Assembly: GCA_022703215.1 (NCBI GenBank)
Contig: JAKLEE010000006.1
Coordinates: forward strand, 1 to 32,482
Reading direction: 5' to 3'
Length of the DNA stretch: 32,482 nt
Source: Spirochaetota bacterium
GTDB lineage: Bacteria; Spirochaetota; Spirochaetia; Treponematales; UBA12059
Positions 21,964-30,281 of this stretch are shown in pieces. The notes beneath the pieces are model-generated. The model ran no database searches. It had not been told where the DNA came from and saw nothing but the letters and a program-made list of their open reading frames with translations. The stretch's first letter is position 1. Each line of letters opens with the position of its first letter. Both the position numbers and the translations under genes were made by a program.

Positions 21964-23589
21964 ATGAAGCGCACGACCGTCGCGGCCCTCGCCGCCTTCC
22001 TTCTCATCGCCGCCACCGCGGCCCTTTCCGCGCAGGAGCGCACCGAGCTCGTCGTCTCCTGCCCCTCAGGCGGCATCGGCTTCGACCCGCATTCGGCCAT
22101 CACGGCCACCGAGGCCCAGATCTTCACGGCCATCTACGAAGGCCTGTTCACCTACGACCCCGCCACGCTCGAACCTGTCAAGGCCGCCGCCGGCGCCTTC
22201 TCGCGCTCGCGCGACGGGAAGGTCTATACCTTCACCATCGCGGCGGACGCCCGCTGGTCGAACGGCGACAGGCTCACGGCCGCCCACTTCCGCGACGCGT
22301 GGCTCCGCATGCTCGAACCCGAGCGCAAGGCCGACTATGCGGCCTTCTTCGACGTCATCGCGGGCGCCAAGGATTACAGGACCGGCAAGCTCGAGGACGC
22401 GGCGAAGGTCGGCATCGTAGCGAAGTCGGACTCCGTGCTCGAGGTCAGGCTCGAGAACCCGGCCGCCTACTTCACCCGCCTGCTCTGCCACCACAGCTTC
22501 TCGCCCGTGCATCCCTCCATGCTCGCCCTGGACGACTGGGAAGGCGTCGCCGCGGCCGGCGAACTGCCGGTCAACGGCCCCTTCGCCGTCGCCGCATACA
22601 CCGAGGACGAGCTCCGCGTGGCCCGGAATCCGCTCTACCGCGACGCCGCGGCGGTCCGGCTCGACGCCATCCGCTTCCCCTTCATCGACGAGGACGCGGA
22701 GGTGAGCCGGCTCTACAACAACGGCGAGATCCACTGGGCCACCGGCAATTTCGACTACGACTCCCTCCTGGCCAAGGAGGACGTCCAGGCCCACCCGATG
22801 TTCGCCACGCACTACTGGTTCTTCCGTTCCGACTCGGGTCCCTGGGCGAATGCGGACCTGCGCCGCGCCCTCGCGCTGCTGCTGCCCTGGGACGAAATCC
22901 GCGACGAGGAGCTCTACGGCATCGTGGCGGAAACCCTGGTGCTGCCCTTCGAAGGCTATGAGGCTCCCGAGGGCATCGTCGAGGCGGATTTGGACGAGGC
23001 GATGGCGCTGTTCGAAAAGGCCGGCTACCCCGGCGGGCAGGGCCTTCCCGCTATCCGCTTCATGATCCCCGACGGCGAGGACGCCCGCCGCATCGCCTCC
23101 CTGATGGGCGACGCCTGGAAGGAGCTCGTCGCGCTCGAGTACCGGGTAACCGTGGTCCCGCCCGCTCGCTTCTTCGAGAAGGTCAAGTCGGAGGACTACG
23201 ACATCTCGCTCACCAGCTGGATCGGCGACTTCGCCGACCCGCTGGCCTTCCTCCAGATGTGGGTGTCGGATTCCAACCTGAACGACGCGCGCTGGAAGGA
23301 CGCCGAGTTCGACAGGCTGATCGCGGAATCCAACACCCAGGACGGCGCGAAGCGCGCGGCGACCCTGGCGAAGGCCGAGGCCCTGCTGCTCGGGAGCGCC
23401 GCGGTCATGCCGATCTACCACAGCCTCGCCATCAACCTGGTCAACCCGGAGGTGGTCGACGGCTGGTTCGACAACGTGCTCGACATCCATCCCTTCAAGG
23501 CGATGGGCTTCGGCTCGTGGCGGCCCATGCCGGGCGTCGCCTCGGGCGGCGCGTCAACCGGACCGGCTTTCGAGCTAGCCTCACGCTGA
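21964..23589 (+). CDS. ABC transporter substrate-binding protein, family 5 (peptide/OppA type)
   Basis: 541 residues, typical for the family. Signal peptide MKRTTVAALAAFLLIAATAALSA, cleaved near residue 23. The mature protein has the family-5 landmarks: ITATEAQIFTAIYEGLFTYDP, YTFTIAADARWSNGDRLTAAHFRDAW, NGPFAVAAYTEDELRVARNPLY and LTSWIGDFADPLAFLQMW. It should bind oligopeptides or similar ligands in the periplasm. No permease or ATPase gene is nearby, so it is an orphan that must share a transporter encoded elsewhere. The ATG at 21964 starts the signal peptide and has GGAGG about 10 nt upstream; an in-frame ATG at 21898 would add 22 non-signal residues. Confidence 0.9.
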   Translation: MKRTTVAALAAFLLIAATAALSAQERTELVVSCPSGGIGFDPHSAITATEAQIFTAIYEGLFTYDPATLEPVKAAAGAFSRSRDGKVYTFTIAADARWSNGDRLTAAHFRDAWLRMLEPERKADYAAFFDVIAGAKDYRTGKLEDAAKVGIVAKSDSVLEVRLENPAAYFTRLLCHHSFSPVHPSMLALDDWEGVAAAGELPVNGPFAVAAYTEDELRVARNPLYRDAAAVRLDAIRFPFIDEDAEVSRLYNNGEIHWATGNFDYDSLLAKEDVQAHPMFATHYWFFRSDSGPWANADLRRALALLLPWDEIRDEELYGIVAETLVLPFEGYEAPEGIVEADLDEAMALFEKAGYPGGQGLPAIRFMIPDGEDARRIASLMGDAWKELVALEYRVTVVPPARFFEKVKSEDYDISLTSWIGDFADPLAFLQMWVSDSNLNDARWKDAEFDRLIAESNTQDGAKRAATLAKAEALLLGSAAVMPIYHSLAINLVNPEVVDGWFDNVLDIHPFKAMGFGSWRPMPGVASGGASTGPAFELASR

Positions 23590-23600
23590 AGGAGCCTCCC

Positions 23601-24587
23601 GTGCGCAAGGTCTTCTCCTCGCTCATCTACGCTTTCGTCGCCCTGCCCGTGCTGCTCGGGGCGCTCTTCCTCGCGGGCGCCTCGCCGCGCCTGCTCGATC
23701 GCGACACCTGGACCGAAGCCCTCGGCGACGAGCGGCTCTGGACCGCCGTCCGCGCCTTCGAGCCGCCGGCAGCGGAGCTCGAGCGGGCGGCCGCCGAGCT
23801 GCCCTCCGGCGCGAGGGTCGATGCGCGCCTCCTGTGGAACGCCGCGCGCGAGGAGCTGCCCTGGGACGATCTCAGGGTCCAGACCCTCAATACCTTCACG
23901 GACTTTTGGGACGAAGCCCGGGGCGCCGGGAACGACGACATGGTCCGGATCGAGCCCTTCCGGCTCATCCTCGAAAACAGGGCCGACAGGATAGCGGCGA
24001 ATTATGCGGCCGGCCTCGCGCCTGCCGCTCCCGGAACCGCGAGCGATCCGACGGATCTTACGGTACTGCCGGCCGGCGCGAGCGCGCAGGCCGTGGCGCG
24101 CGCGCTCGAGGCGGCGCTCCTCGAGGGCATAGGACGCATCCCCGACTCGGTGCCCATCGAGGTCGCGGGCTCCCCCGTGGCCGACCTGGCCGCGGCCCGC
24201 CAGGGTCTCGGGACCGCTTCGCGCGCGTCGCTATTCGCGGGTGCCGCACTCTGGATCGGCCTCGCGTTCGCGGCGTACGGAGCCTGGTCGCGGAGGATCC
24301 GCTGGCTCGGCACCACGCTGGCGATACCCGGCGGCATCGTGCTCGGAACGGGGCTGCTCCTCCGCCTGCCCCTCGAGGCGGCGCTCTCGGGCGCCCTCCG
24401 CTCTCCGGAACTGGCCGCCATGCTGAGCGGCCCGGCCGCCGAGGGGCTTGCCGCCTGGGCGCGGGAACTGGCCTCGCTCGTGTCGAACGGCTTCATCGTA
24501 TCGGGCGGCGTAGCGAGCGCGATCGCGGCGGTCGCCCTCGGGGCCTCGCGCCCGATCGAGGCCGCCGAGCGCGGGGAGGACGAGTGA
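23601..24587 (+). CDS. Membrane protein of unknown function
   Basis: 328 residues from a GTG with AAGGAG upstream, 11 bp after the binding-protein gene. One N-terminal membrane helix (about 5-27, SLIYAFVALPVLLGALFLAG) is followed by about 180 extracytoplasmic residues. Three more hydrophobic segments (about 212-230, 236-256 and 297-318) come before a short charged tail. Family is not recognised. It shares an operon with the solute-binding protein upstream and the TK1-like protein, whose GTG overlaps its stop by four bases. Confidence 0.75.
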   Translation: MRKVFSSLIYAFVALPVLLGALFLAGASPRLLDRDTWTEALGDERLWTAVRAFEPPAAELERAAAELPSGARVDARLLWNAAREELPWDDLRVQTLNTFTDFWDEARGAGNDDMVRIEPFRLILENRADRIAANYAAGLAPAAPGTASDPTDLTVLPAGASAQAVARALEAALLEGIGRIPDSVPIEVAGSPVADLAAARQGLGTASRASLFAGAALWIGLAFAAYGAWSRRIRWLGTTLAIPGGIVLGTGLLLRLPLEAALSGALRSPELAAMLSGPAAEGLAAWARELASLVSNGFIVSGGVASAIAAVALGASRPIEAAERGEDE

Positions 24588-25699
24588 GCCCGGACGAAAC
24601 CTCGCCCCTGTCCCTGCTCCGGAGCCTCGGCTTTCCCGAGCTCACCCTACACCGCGCCTTCGGGCACTTCGACTTCACGCGCTCCGGCAGGCGCATCCTC
24701 GTAATCGGGCCGATGGGTTCGGGAAAGACCGAGTTCTCGGCCCGCATGTGGCGCGACAGCCGCGTAGCCCTGCGAAAGGGCCCCGCGGTGGCCGCGCGCA
24801 CCAGCACCGACGGCGCGGACCGCCGCGAGCTCTTCTTCGTGCGCTCCGTGCTCGACCTCGGGCGCTTCAAGGACTACCCGACGGACGCCCTGGCCTACCG
24901 CGGCGGCTTCGAGCGCCTCGGCGAGCGCATCGCGAGCGTGCGCGATTCCTTCGAGCTCGAGAGCGTCATCGCGTCCCATCCGGAGGTAGGCACCTTCGTG
25001 GTCGACGAGGCCGCCTTCTATGACGAACGCATCGCCTACCTGATGCGGAACGAGTCGGAACGGCGCGGCCTCGTGTTCGTGCTGCCCACCCTGGTGCTCA
25101 ACTTCCGCAAGGAGATTTTCAACCAGACCGCGCGCCTGCTGCTCGACACGGCGACCGACGTCTTCCCCCTGACCGCCTACTGCGAGCACCCCGACTGCGT
25201 CGCTGACTCGCTCTACACCTACCGCTATTACCTGGTGGACGGGGTCGAGTGCCCCGCGCTCTACTTCGACCCGCTGATCATCGTTGGCGGCGACTCCACG
25301 CGCGACGACGGAAGGGAGCCCAACTACTGCACGCGCTGCGACGCGCACCACCACCTGCCGGGCAAGGAATACACCTTCTTCACGCTGAAGCCGCTCGGTG
25401 AGCTGGCGGCGCGCGGCGACGCCAAGCCGCTCCTTGCCGAACTCGCCGCCATCGCCGGGGATATCGGACGCTCGCGCCTCGCCGCGTCCCTGCGCAAGGC
25501 CCGGAACGACGCGGGCGACGTCCCGGACCTCGACGCGCTCCGGGTGCCCTGCATCGCCGAACGGGCGCTCGTGTACCTCTTCGCGGAGCAGAACCTCCTG
25601 CCGGTGGACCTGCTCCGGAGCATTGTCGACGACCTCGGGCTCGACCGCGAGTTCCTCCGGAAACGGCTCGCCGACAACCGGAGGCCCGTGGAGCTCTAG
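24584..25699 (+). CDS. Thymidine kinase (type II)-like P-loop protein
   Basis: 371 residues. A Walker A loop GPMGSGKTEF (42-51) and a Walker B-like FVVDEAAFYDER (about 136-147) have the spacing of TK1-type thymidine kinases, which read G-P-M-x-S-G-K-T and D-E-x-Q-F-x. A four-cysteine zinc-ribbon-like set follows: Cys200 and Cys205 (AYCEHPDC), Cys249 and Cys252 (YCTRCDAH). It is longer than classical TK1 (about 190-230) because of N-terminal and C-terminal extensions (after 270). The lasso tyrosine is harder to place, and Ala-Phe replaces the usual Gln-Phe after DEA. A true thymidine kinase or a diverged nucleotide-binding relative are both possible. Starts GTG, overlapping the upstream stop. 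Confidence 0.72.
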   Translation: MSPDETSPLSLLRSLGFPELTLHRAFGHFDFTRSGRRILVIGPMGSGKTEFSARMWRDSRVALRKGPAVAARTSTDGADRRELFFVRSVLDLGRFKDYPTDALAYRGGFERLGERIASVRDSFELESVIASHPEVGTFVVDEAAFYDERIAYLMRNESERRGLVFVLPTLVLNFRKEIFNQTARLLLDTATDVFPLTAYCEHPDCVADSLYTYRYYLVDGVECPALYFDPLIIVGGDSTRDDGREPNYCTRCDAHHHLPGKEYTFFTLKPLGELAARGDAKPLLAELAAIAGDIGRSRLAASLRKARNDAGDVPDLDALRVPCIAERALVYLFAEQNLLPVDLLRSIVDDLGLDREFLRKRLADNRRPVEL

Positions 25700-25760
25700 C
25701 AATCTTCCGCCCGCCGTCGCGCGGGCGTACGCGCGCGGGGCAGCCTTCGGAGGACCAGGG

Positions 25761-25784
25761 CGCGGCCGCTTTTTTCCGGCCGCG
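25761..25784. other. 8-bp GC hairpin with a T-run loop
   Basis: CGCGGCCG (25761-25768), CTTTTTTC loop, CGGCCGCG (25777-25784). The T-run is in the loop, not after the stem, so it is not a normal intrinsic terminator. It lies between the TK1-like gene and the candidate TAGGAT -10 box (25800-25805) of the chemoreceptor gene. The rest of 25700-25862 holds that gene's leader. Confidence 0.45.
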
Positions 25785-25862
25785 CACCCCGCTTCGTGCT
25801 AGGATGATCAGTGCCTCCACAACTCAAAAGTGGTCCAAATCAAGAGCTGACGGAGACGAGCG

Positions 25863-27509
25863 ATGGGCATGTTCGCGTCCCTGCTTTCGGAAGAGTCCAA
25901 GCGCGGAGAGCGCGCCTCGTATTTCATCCGCTGGGGCATGATCGTCTTCCTCGCGGTCATGGCGGGCATCCAGCTCGCCGACCCCGTCCAGGCGGATGCC
26001 GGCCGCTGGGGCTTCGTCAACATCGCGGCGGCCGTCGCCTGGAACCTCGGCATACTCCCCCTGGTCATCCGGAAGCGCTACCCGACCTGGCTCCGCTGGG
26101 TTTCGGTCAGCATCGACGTCCTGCTCGTGAGCGCGAGCATCCTGACCACGACGCTCTTCATGCACCCGTCAGGCGCCTCGACCACCGCCATATCGCTGCT
26201 CTACCCCGTGGTGATCCTGGTGGCCGCGTACCGCCACGATCGGCGCCTCGTCGTCTACGCCACATTGCTCGCCCTCGCGAGCTACAACGCCGTCTACTGG
26301 AGCACCGCCTCCTCCATCCCACCCGAACTTTACGAGTACGCTCCGCACGCGAAGTCGTCCGGACAGTTCTACCGGAGCATGTACATCCTGCTCTTCGGCG
26401 CGGGACTCCTCTACATCCCGTCGACGATAGAGCGACTGCTCAAGCGGCAGCAGACCGCCTTCGACGCCGCCACCGAAAAGTACCAGGCCATGGCGGCCAC
26501 GCTCCTCGGCGAGGTCGGCAAGCTCAGGGAAACGGGTTCACGCCTCTCGGCCGAGATGGGCGCGGCCCACGCCGCCGTTCACGGCATCGGCGCCATGCTC
26601 GAGGATTCGCGGTTGAAGGTGGCGGGGCAGATCGAGCTGGGCAGGCGGCTCGCGGGCCTCATGGATTCGATGAACGCGTTTTCGGCCGAGCTCGAGCTCC
26701 TGATCCGCGAGCAAGCCTCTGCCGTAACCGAGACCGCCGCCTCGACCGAGCAGATGATCGGCAACATCGGCTCGATCGAGCGCCACGTGGGCGAGACCAA
26801 GTCCGGCGTCGAGTCGCTCATGACGAACAGCGAGGAAGGCCGGGCCAAGCTCGACGAGGTGCTCTCGGCCATCGAGGCGATCGCGGAAAAGAGCCGCGGC
26901 ATGCTGGACGCGGTGGAGCTCATTTCGGGTATCGCCGGAACCACCAACCTGCTGGCCATGAACGCGGCCATCGAGGCGGCGCACGCCGGCGACGCCGGGC
27001 GCGGGTTCTCCGTGGTCGCGGACGAGATCCGCAAGCTGGCGGAACAGACCGCCTCGCAGTCGCGCGAGATCGCCGCCGAGCTCGGGGCCATCAAGGACTC
27101 GATCGACAGGGCGGTGGCGTCGTCGGGCAGCGCGAGTTCGTCGTTCCAGCTGGTGCTCGAGGGAGTCAGGGCGGTGGCGGACCACATGACCGAGGTCGGA
27201 CACGCCATGCGCGAGCAGGCCGCGGGCTCGGCCCAGATATCCGAGGCGATGCGGGACATGCATGAGGCGACCGCGAAGGTGCGTGAAGGCGCCCTGTTCC
27301 TTCGGGAGAAATCCGGCACGCTTTCCACGGCCTCGAGCGACCTGTCCGAGGGCAACGCCGCCATCAGCGCCGACATGGAGGGCGTTGCGGTCGAGAGCGC
27401 CCGCATCGAAGCCGCAACCAAGACGGTACTGGAGCTCGCGGAGGCGAACGAGCGCTTCGTCGGGCGCATCGGCGCCGAGGTCGGCGCGTTCAAGGTCGTT
27501 TCCGACTAG
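25863..27509 (+). CDS. Methyl-accepting chemotaxis protein, multi-pass membrane type
   Basis: 548 residues. Residues about 20-195 hold six membrane helices with short loops and no large periplasmic domain. The cytoplasmic part begins with a coiled coil and no HAMP domain is evident. The signalling hairpin tip reads [43 protein letters not shown] around residues 355-398, the diagnostic MCP signature that docks CheA and CheW. A tip with this sequence is certain to be chemoreceptor-like. The stimulus must be sensed in or through the membrane domain, for example membrane energy or a lipophilic ligand; that is inference. The ATG has GGAG upstream and a leader of about 55 nt. Confidence 0.92.
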   Translation: MGMFASLLSEESKRGERASYFIRWGMIVFLAVMAGIQLADPVQADAGRWGFVNIAAAVAWNLGILPLVIRKRYPTWLRWVSVSIDVLLVSASILTTTLFMHPSGASTTAISLLYPVVILVAAYRHDRRLVVYATLLALASYNAVYWSTASSIPPELYEYAPHAKSSGQFYRSMYILLFGAGLLYIPSTIERLLKRQQTAFDAATEKYQAMAATLLGEVGKLRETGSRLSAEMGAAHAAVHGIGAMLEDSRLKVAGQIELGRRLAGLMDSMNAFSAELELLIREQASAVTETAASTEQMIGNIGSIERHVGETKSGVESLMTNSEEGRAKLDEVLSAIEAIAEKSRGMLDAVELISGIAGTTNLLAMNAAIEAAHAGDAGRGFSVVADEIRKLAEQTASQSREIAAELGAIKDSIDRAVASSGSASSSFQLVLEGVRAVADHMTEVGHAMREQAAGSAQISEAMRDMHEATAKVREGALFLREKSGTLSTASSDLSEGNAAISADMEGVAVESARIEAATKTVLELAEANERFVGRIGAEVGAFKVVSD

Positions 27510-27528
27510 GACGCGGCGGGACGAAGCC

Positions 27529-28410
27529 TCAGGGGAAAAGTCGGCGCTCGAGATCCTTGAGCTTGCCGCCCGAACCGAGCGTCGACTCGAGCGCGGCCAG
27601 GAAGAGGAAGGGCGTCACGCCTGAACGCGCGGCCCGTTCGGCCAAGAGGGCCAGCTCGTCAAAGTCCCCGACCTTGAGCCTGGAGGCTGCCACCGCCAAA
27701 GCCGCCCGGCCGGCCTCGGCCGGCGAAAAGGCGATGGAGGCGCGCAGCGTCGCGGCAGCGGTCAGCGCCGCCGCGGCACGTTCAGGGCTGGCTTTCGCAG
27801 ATCGGGTCCAGGAGGCCACAGCCTCCACCGCATCGAGCCCGATGCCGTTCCGCATGGCGAGAGCCGCCGACACGTAGAAGCCGGCGGACTTGGCGGCGGG
27901 CGGCCAGTCGGGACCGAGCGAGCGTGCGAGCGCGGTCCAACGCTCGGCGTCGGCCTCGAGGGCCTCGGCAGCCGTCTCGGGCGAGGCGCTCTTCGCGGCG
28001 GCTTCCCTCAGGCGGATGTGGAACGCCTCGGCAGGCGCCCCGGCCTCGATGGCCGGAGCGGCCGCGGCGAGCAGCCGATACCGCACGGGAAAAAAGCTCG
28101 AAACCTCGCGGGAAGTCTCGAGCCAGCGTCCGAACGACTCTATGGCGGCGGAGCCCGGTCCGGTCCGCGTATCCGCACCCGCACCTGCACTCGTATCCGC
28201 ACCCGCGCCCGCGCCCGCACCCGAGAGGGATCCGCCGCTCCGGTCGGTCAAGCCGCTCCCCGGAGCCGCCGGCGGGGAAGCGGCGCCTGGCGGGGCGCCG
28301 CCGGGCGTCGGGATCTTCGTGCCGCCCGATCCGCCCTGAGCCGCCAGCGCGGCGGCGAAAAACAGGGAGAGGCAGAATGTCACGGCCTTATGCCAGTCGA
28401 TTCGCTTCAT
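27529..28410 (-). CDS. Exported protein of unknown function with Ala/Gly-Asp-Thr repeat linker
   Basis: 293 residues from the ATG at 28410. A signal peptide (about 1-28, KAVTFCLSLFFAAALAAQ) is followed by a Pro/Gly/Ala-rich linker (about 30-85) with repeated GAGAD-T units, encoded by hexamer-like DNA repeats near 28169-28222. The remaining 200 residues are Ala-rich and helical, ending in TPFLFLAALESTLGS and LKDLERRLFP. No family is recognised. It is the last gene after the ECF sigma factor and CBM48 protein on the same strand, 54 bp downstream of the latter, and may belong to the same unit. Confidence 0.72.
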   Translation of the reverse strand: MKRIDWHKAVTFCLSLFFAAALAAQGGSGGTKIPTPGGAPPGAASPPAAPGSGLTDRSGGSLSGAGAGAGADTSAGAGADTRTGPGSAAIESFGRWLETSREVSSFFPVRYRLLAAAAPAIEAGAPAEAFHIRLREAAAKSASPETAAEALEADAERWTALARSLGPDWPPAAKSAGFYVSAALAMRNGIGLDAVEAVASWTRSAKASPERAAAALTAAATLRASIAFSPAEAGRAALAVAASRLKVGDFDELALLAERAARSGVTPFLFLAALESTLGSGGKLKDLERRLFP

Positions 28411-28464
28411 GACCTTGAAAACCTCCGAACTCCGGATCGTACACAAGGGCGGATGGGCGCGCGC

Positions 28465-28956
28465 TTACAACGAGATGGTCGAGACGCCACCGCCGAGACC
28501 GTCATCGAGAGCCTGCCCGGCCTCGGGATCCGGCATCCAGCGCTCGCCGTCTATCAGGAAGATATAGGCATACGAGGCGCCCTTGCGGAGCGGCACCGTG
28601 ATGGACCAGGTTCCGGACGCGTCGCGCTCGAGGGCGTAGCCTTCGCCCGTCCAGTCGTTGAAATCGGCGGCCAGGCGGACCTCGTTCGCCTCGGGGGCTT
28701 CCAGCACGAAACGCACCTGCGTTGAGGCGCGGTCGCCGATGACGGCGAGGGTCGCCAGCGAAGACAGCACCGCGACAAGCGCGGCGGCCGCGACGTAACG
28801 CACGAGCCTTGAACGGACGAAGGCCGGGAACGCGAGTACGGCGGGAGCGCGGTCGGGAGCGCCGAGGACGCGCAGCCTGGCCATGACGGCCTCGGCGCTC
28901 CGGGCGGCCCGTTCGGGTTCTCGCTCGAAAAGCTGTTCGCGCTCGGACTGCTTCAT
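28465..28956 (-). CDS. Membrane-anchored CBM48 (glycogen-binding E-set) protein, candidate anti-sigma factor
   Basis: 163 residues. A basic and acidic cytoplasmic stretch (1-50, EREQLFEREPERAARSAEAVMARL) precedes one membrane helix (51-74). The extracytoplasmic part (79-163) is an isoamylase N-terminal/AMPK-beta type carbohydrate-binding module: VRFVLEAPEANEVRLAADFNDW, then WSITVPLRKGASYAYIFLIDG and the ERWMPDP segment. The ATG overlaps the sigma factor stop (ATGA). This size and gene order match membrane anti-sigma factors, but no zinc-binding HxxxCxxC motif is visible, so the anti-sigma role is inference. Such a protein could sense glycans outside the membrane. Confidence 0.75.
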   Translation of the reverse strand: MKQSEREQLFEREPERAARSAEAVMARLRVLGAPDRAPAVLAFPAFVRSRLVRYVAAAALVAVLSSLATLAVIGDRASTQVRFVLEAPEANEVRLAADFNDWTGEGYALERDASGTWSITVPLRKGASYAYIFLIDGERWMPDPEAGQALDDGLGGGVSTISL

Positions 28957-29555
28957 ATACCACCTCTACCCTTCGCGGGACTCTCCGGTTGCGGGCGCTT
29001 TTCGAGCAGGGCCGCCAGTTCCTTCCTGGCCCGGAAGAGGCGCGACTTGACCGCCTCTTCCCCGAGTCCGAGAGTCTCGGCCACCTCAGCCACCGGAAGG
29101 CCGCCGAAATAGTAAAGCTCGACGGGAGCCCGGCGCTCGGCGGGAAGGGCGCCGAGCGCGGAACGAAGCGCCTCGGCGTCGAGGGCGGCAAGCGCGAACT
29201 CCTCCGGTCCTTGACTTCTCGGATCCGCGAGCTCGTCGAGCGTATCCTCGCCGTCCGCGGCGCGCGCGAAACGCGGCAGGCCGGCGCGGACCTTGTAACG
29301 GCTTCGAACGCGGTTGGCGGCGATGGCAAACAGCCAGGATCGGAAGCTTCGCTCCAGATCGAAGGAGCGCAAGGAGCGGAATGCGCGCACGAACACGTCC
29401 TGCACGGCGTCCTCGGCGTCCTCTCGGTCGCCGAGCCGGGCCGCGCAGAAGCGGTAGACTGCATCGGAATAGCGGTCCACGAGGCCCCTGAAGGCTTCCA
29501 CCTCGCCGGCGAGCACGCGCGAGGCGAGGTCGGCGTCATCCGACCCGGTTTCCAT
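28953..29555 (-). CDS. RNA polymerase ECF sigma factor (RpoE-like)
   Basis: 200 residues from the ATG at 29555. Region 2 spans about 24-90 with VYRFCAARLGDREDAEDAVQDVF and RSFRSWLFAIAANRVRSRYK. Region 4 spans about 130-182 with LPAERRAPVELYYFGGL and VAEVAETLGLGEEAVKSRLFRARKEL, a helix-turn-helix for -35 recognition. It is a two-domain extracytoplasmic-function sigma factor. The frame extends to 29708, but that part overlaps a repeat and the divergent gene's upstream region. It is cotranscribed with the CBM48 membrane protein by a four-base overlap. A -10-like TATATC lies 8 nt before the ATG. Confidence 0.93.
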   Translation of the reverse strand: METGSDDADLASRVLAGEVEAFRGLVDRYSDAVYRFCAARLGDREDAEDAVQDVFVRAFRSLRSFDLERSFRSWLFAIAANRVRSRYKVRAGLPRFARAADGEDTLDELADPRSQGPEEFALAALDAEALRSALGALPAERRAPVELYYFGGLPVAEVAETLGLGEEAVKSRLFRARKELAALLEKRPQPESPAKGRGGI

Positions 29556-29563
29556 GGAGGAGA

Positions 29564-29569
29564 GATATA
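29564..29569 (-). promoter_or_regulatory. -10 box 8 nt before the sigma factor start
   Basis: TATATC on the minus strand (29569-29564) is followed by 8 nt of pyrimidines and the ATG at 29555. No convincing -35 hexamer is seen, so an alternative sigma factor or weak promoter is possible. Confidence 0.4.
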
Positions 29570-29616
29570 GCACGCGGACGGCGGAAAAATCAGGGGCGGG
29601 GCATGGCGCCGGTTTC

Positions 29617-29666
29617 AAGCTCTGTCCCCGATTTCCCTGTCCCCGATTTCCCTGTACCCGATTTAC
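29617..29666. repeat. Three tandem 15-bp units related to the GGGGACAGAG repeat
   Basis: CTGTCCCCGATTTCC (29622-29636), an identical unit (29637-29651) and CTGTACCCGATTTAC (29652-29666), preceded by AAGCT. The first copy includes the GCTCTGTCCCC core of the dispersed repeat. They occupy the shared upstream region between the sigma factor and the divergent gene at 29760. Confidence 0.85.
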
Positions 29667-29759
29667 GGCAACCGGAAGCGCCTGGCAGTGGTAACCCACG
29701 GCGTACACCTACCGGATGCCGCGCCCCGCGCGGAAAGCCGGACCTGCGGAGGTATGAAC

Positions 29760-30221
29760 ATGAAGAAGCTGATGATCGTCATCGCGTTGCTTGCCGCCGG
29801 AACCATGGCCTTCGCCATGGGGGCCCGCGAAGACATGAGCGAGGAGGAGGCCCTGGCCCGCATCGACGCGAAGATCGCCGAGCTCGGCCTGACGCTCGAG
29901 GACGCGGGCGCGGCGAAAGAGGCCTTCCTCGCCATCGAAGCCGCGGGCGTCCGCTTGCGCGAGGCTCTCAGCCTGACGGAAGAGAGCCTGGAGGAAGGGC
30001 TGCGCGCCGGGGACATGCTCCAGCTCGCAGAGCAGGTCCGGGAACGGATCAAGACCGGCGACAGCGCCGAGCAGCTCAAGGAGATGATCCGCGAGCGCAT
30101 CCGCACCGCGACCAGGGCTGGCGGCAACGGGAACGGCCAGGCGCCCGGCGGCGCAGAAGGAGCTGGCGCCGCAGCTGGCCCCGCGGCTGGTGCCGGGCCG
30201 GGCGTCGGACTCAGGCCGTAA
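29760..30221 (+). CDS. Small exported helical protein, unknown function
   Basis: 153 residues from the second of two close ATGs: GGAGG lies 7 nt before 29760 but only 1 nt before the ATG at 29754. Signal peptide MKKLMIVIALLAAGTMAFA, cleaved near residue 19. The mature protein is acidic and helical (EEEALARIDAKIAELGL, EQVRERIKTGDSAEQLKEMI), with a Gly/Ala/Pro tail. It recalls small periplasmic stress proteins in general character only; no family is assigned. It is divergent from the ECF sigma operon and is a reasonable candidate target, by position. An intrinsic terminator follows. Confidence 0.75.
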   Translation: MKKLMIVIALLAAGTMAFAMGAREDMSEEEALARIDAKIAELGLTLEDAGAAKEAFLAIEAAGVRLREALSLTEESLEEGLRAGDMLQLAEQVRERIKTGDSAEQLKEMIRERIRTATRAGGNGNGQAPGGAEGAGAAAGPAAGAGPGVGLRP

Positions 30222-30249
30222 ACGGACTCGGCGGTTTCACCTCGGGCGG

Positions 30250-30281
30250 AAGGCCGTCGCGCGCGGGAGCGACGGCCTTTT
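30250..30281 (+). terminator. Rho-independent terminator after the small exported protein
   Basis: AAGGCCGTCGC (30250-30260), 8-nt loop, GCGACGGCCTT (30269-30279), an 11-bp perfect stem ending in TTTT. It lies between convergent genes and its last base touches the stop codon of the AlaX gene. Confidence 0.85.

Noticed and set aside
25761-25784. Intrinsic terminator of the TK1-like gene
   Set aside because: The T-run is in the loop and the stem is followed by CACCCCGC, so the standard terminator order is not met; listed only as a hairpin.
29667-29750. ECF-type autoregulated promoter for the gene at 29760 (GGCAACCGGAAGC... CGTA)
   Set aside because: A -35-like GGAAGC and a CGTA can be picked out, but without a second matching site before the sigma operon the match is no better than chance.
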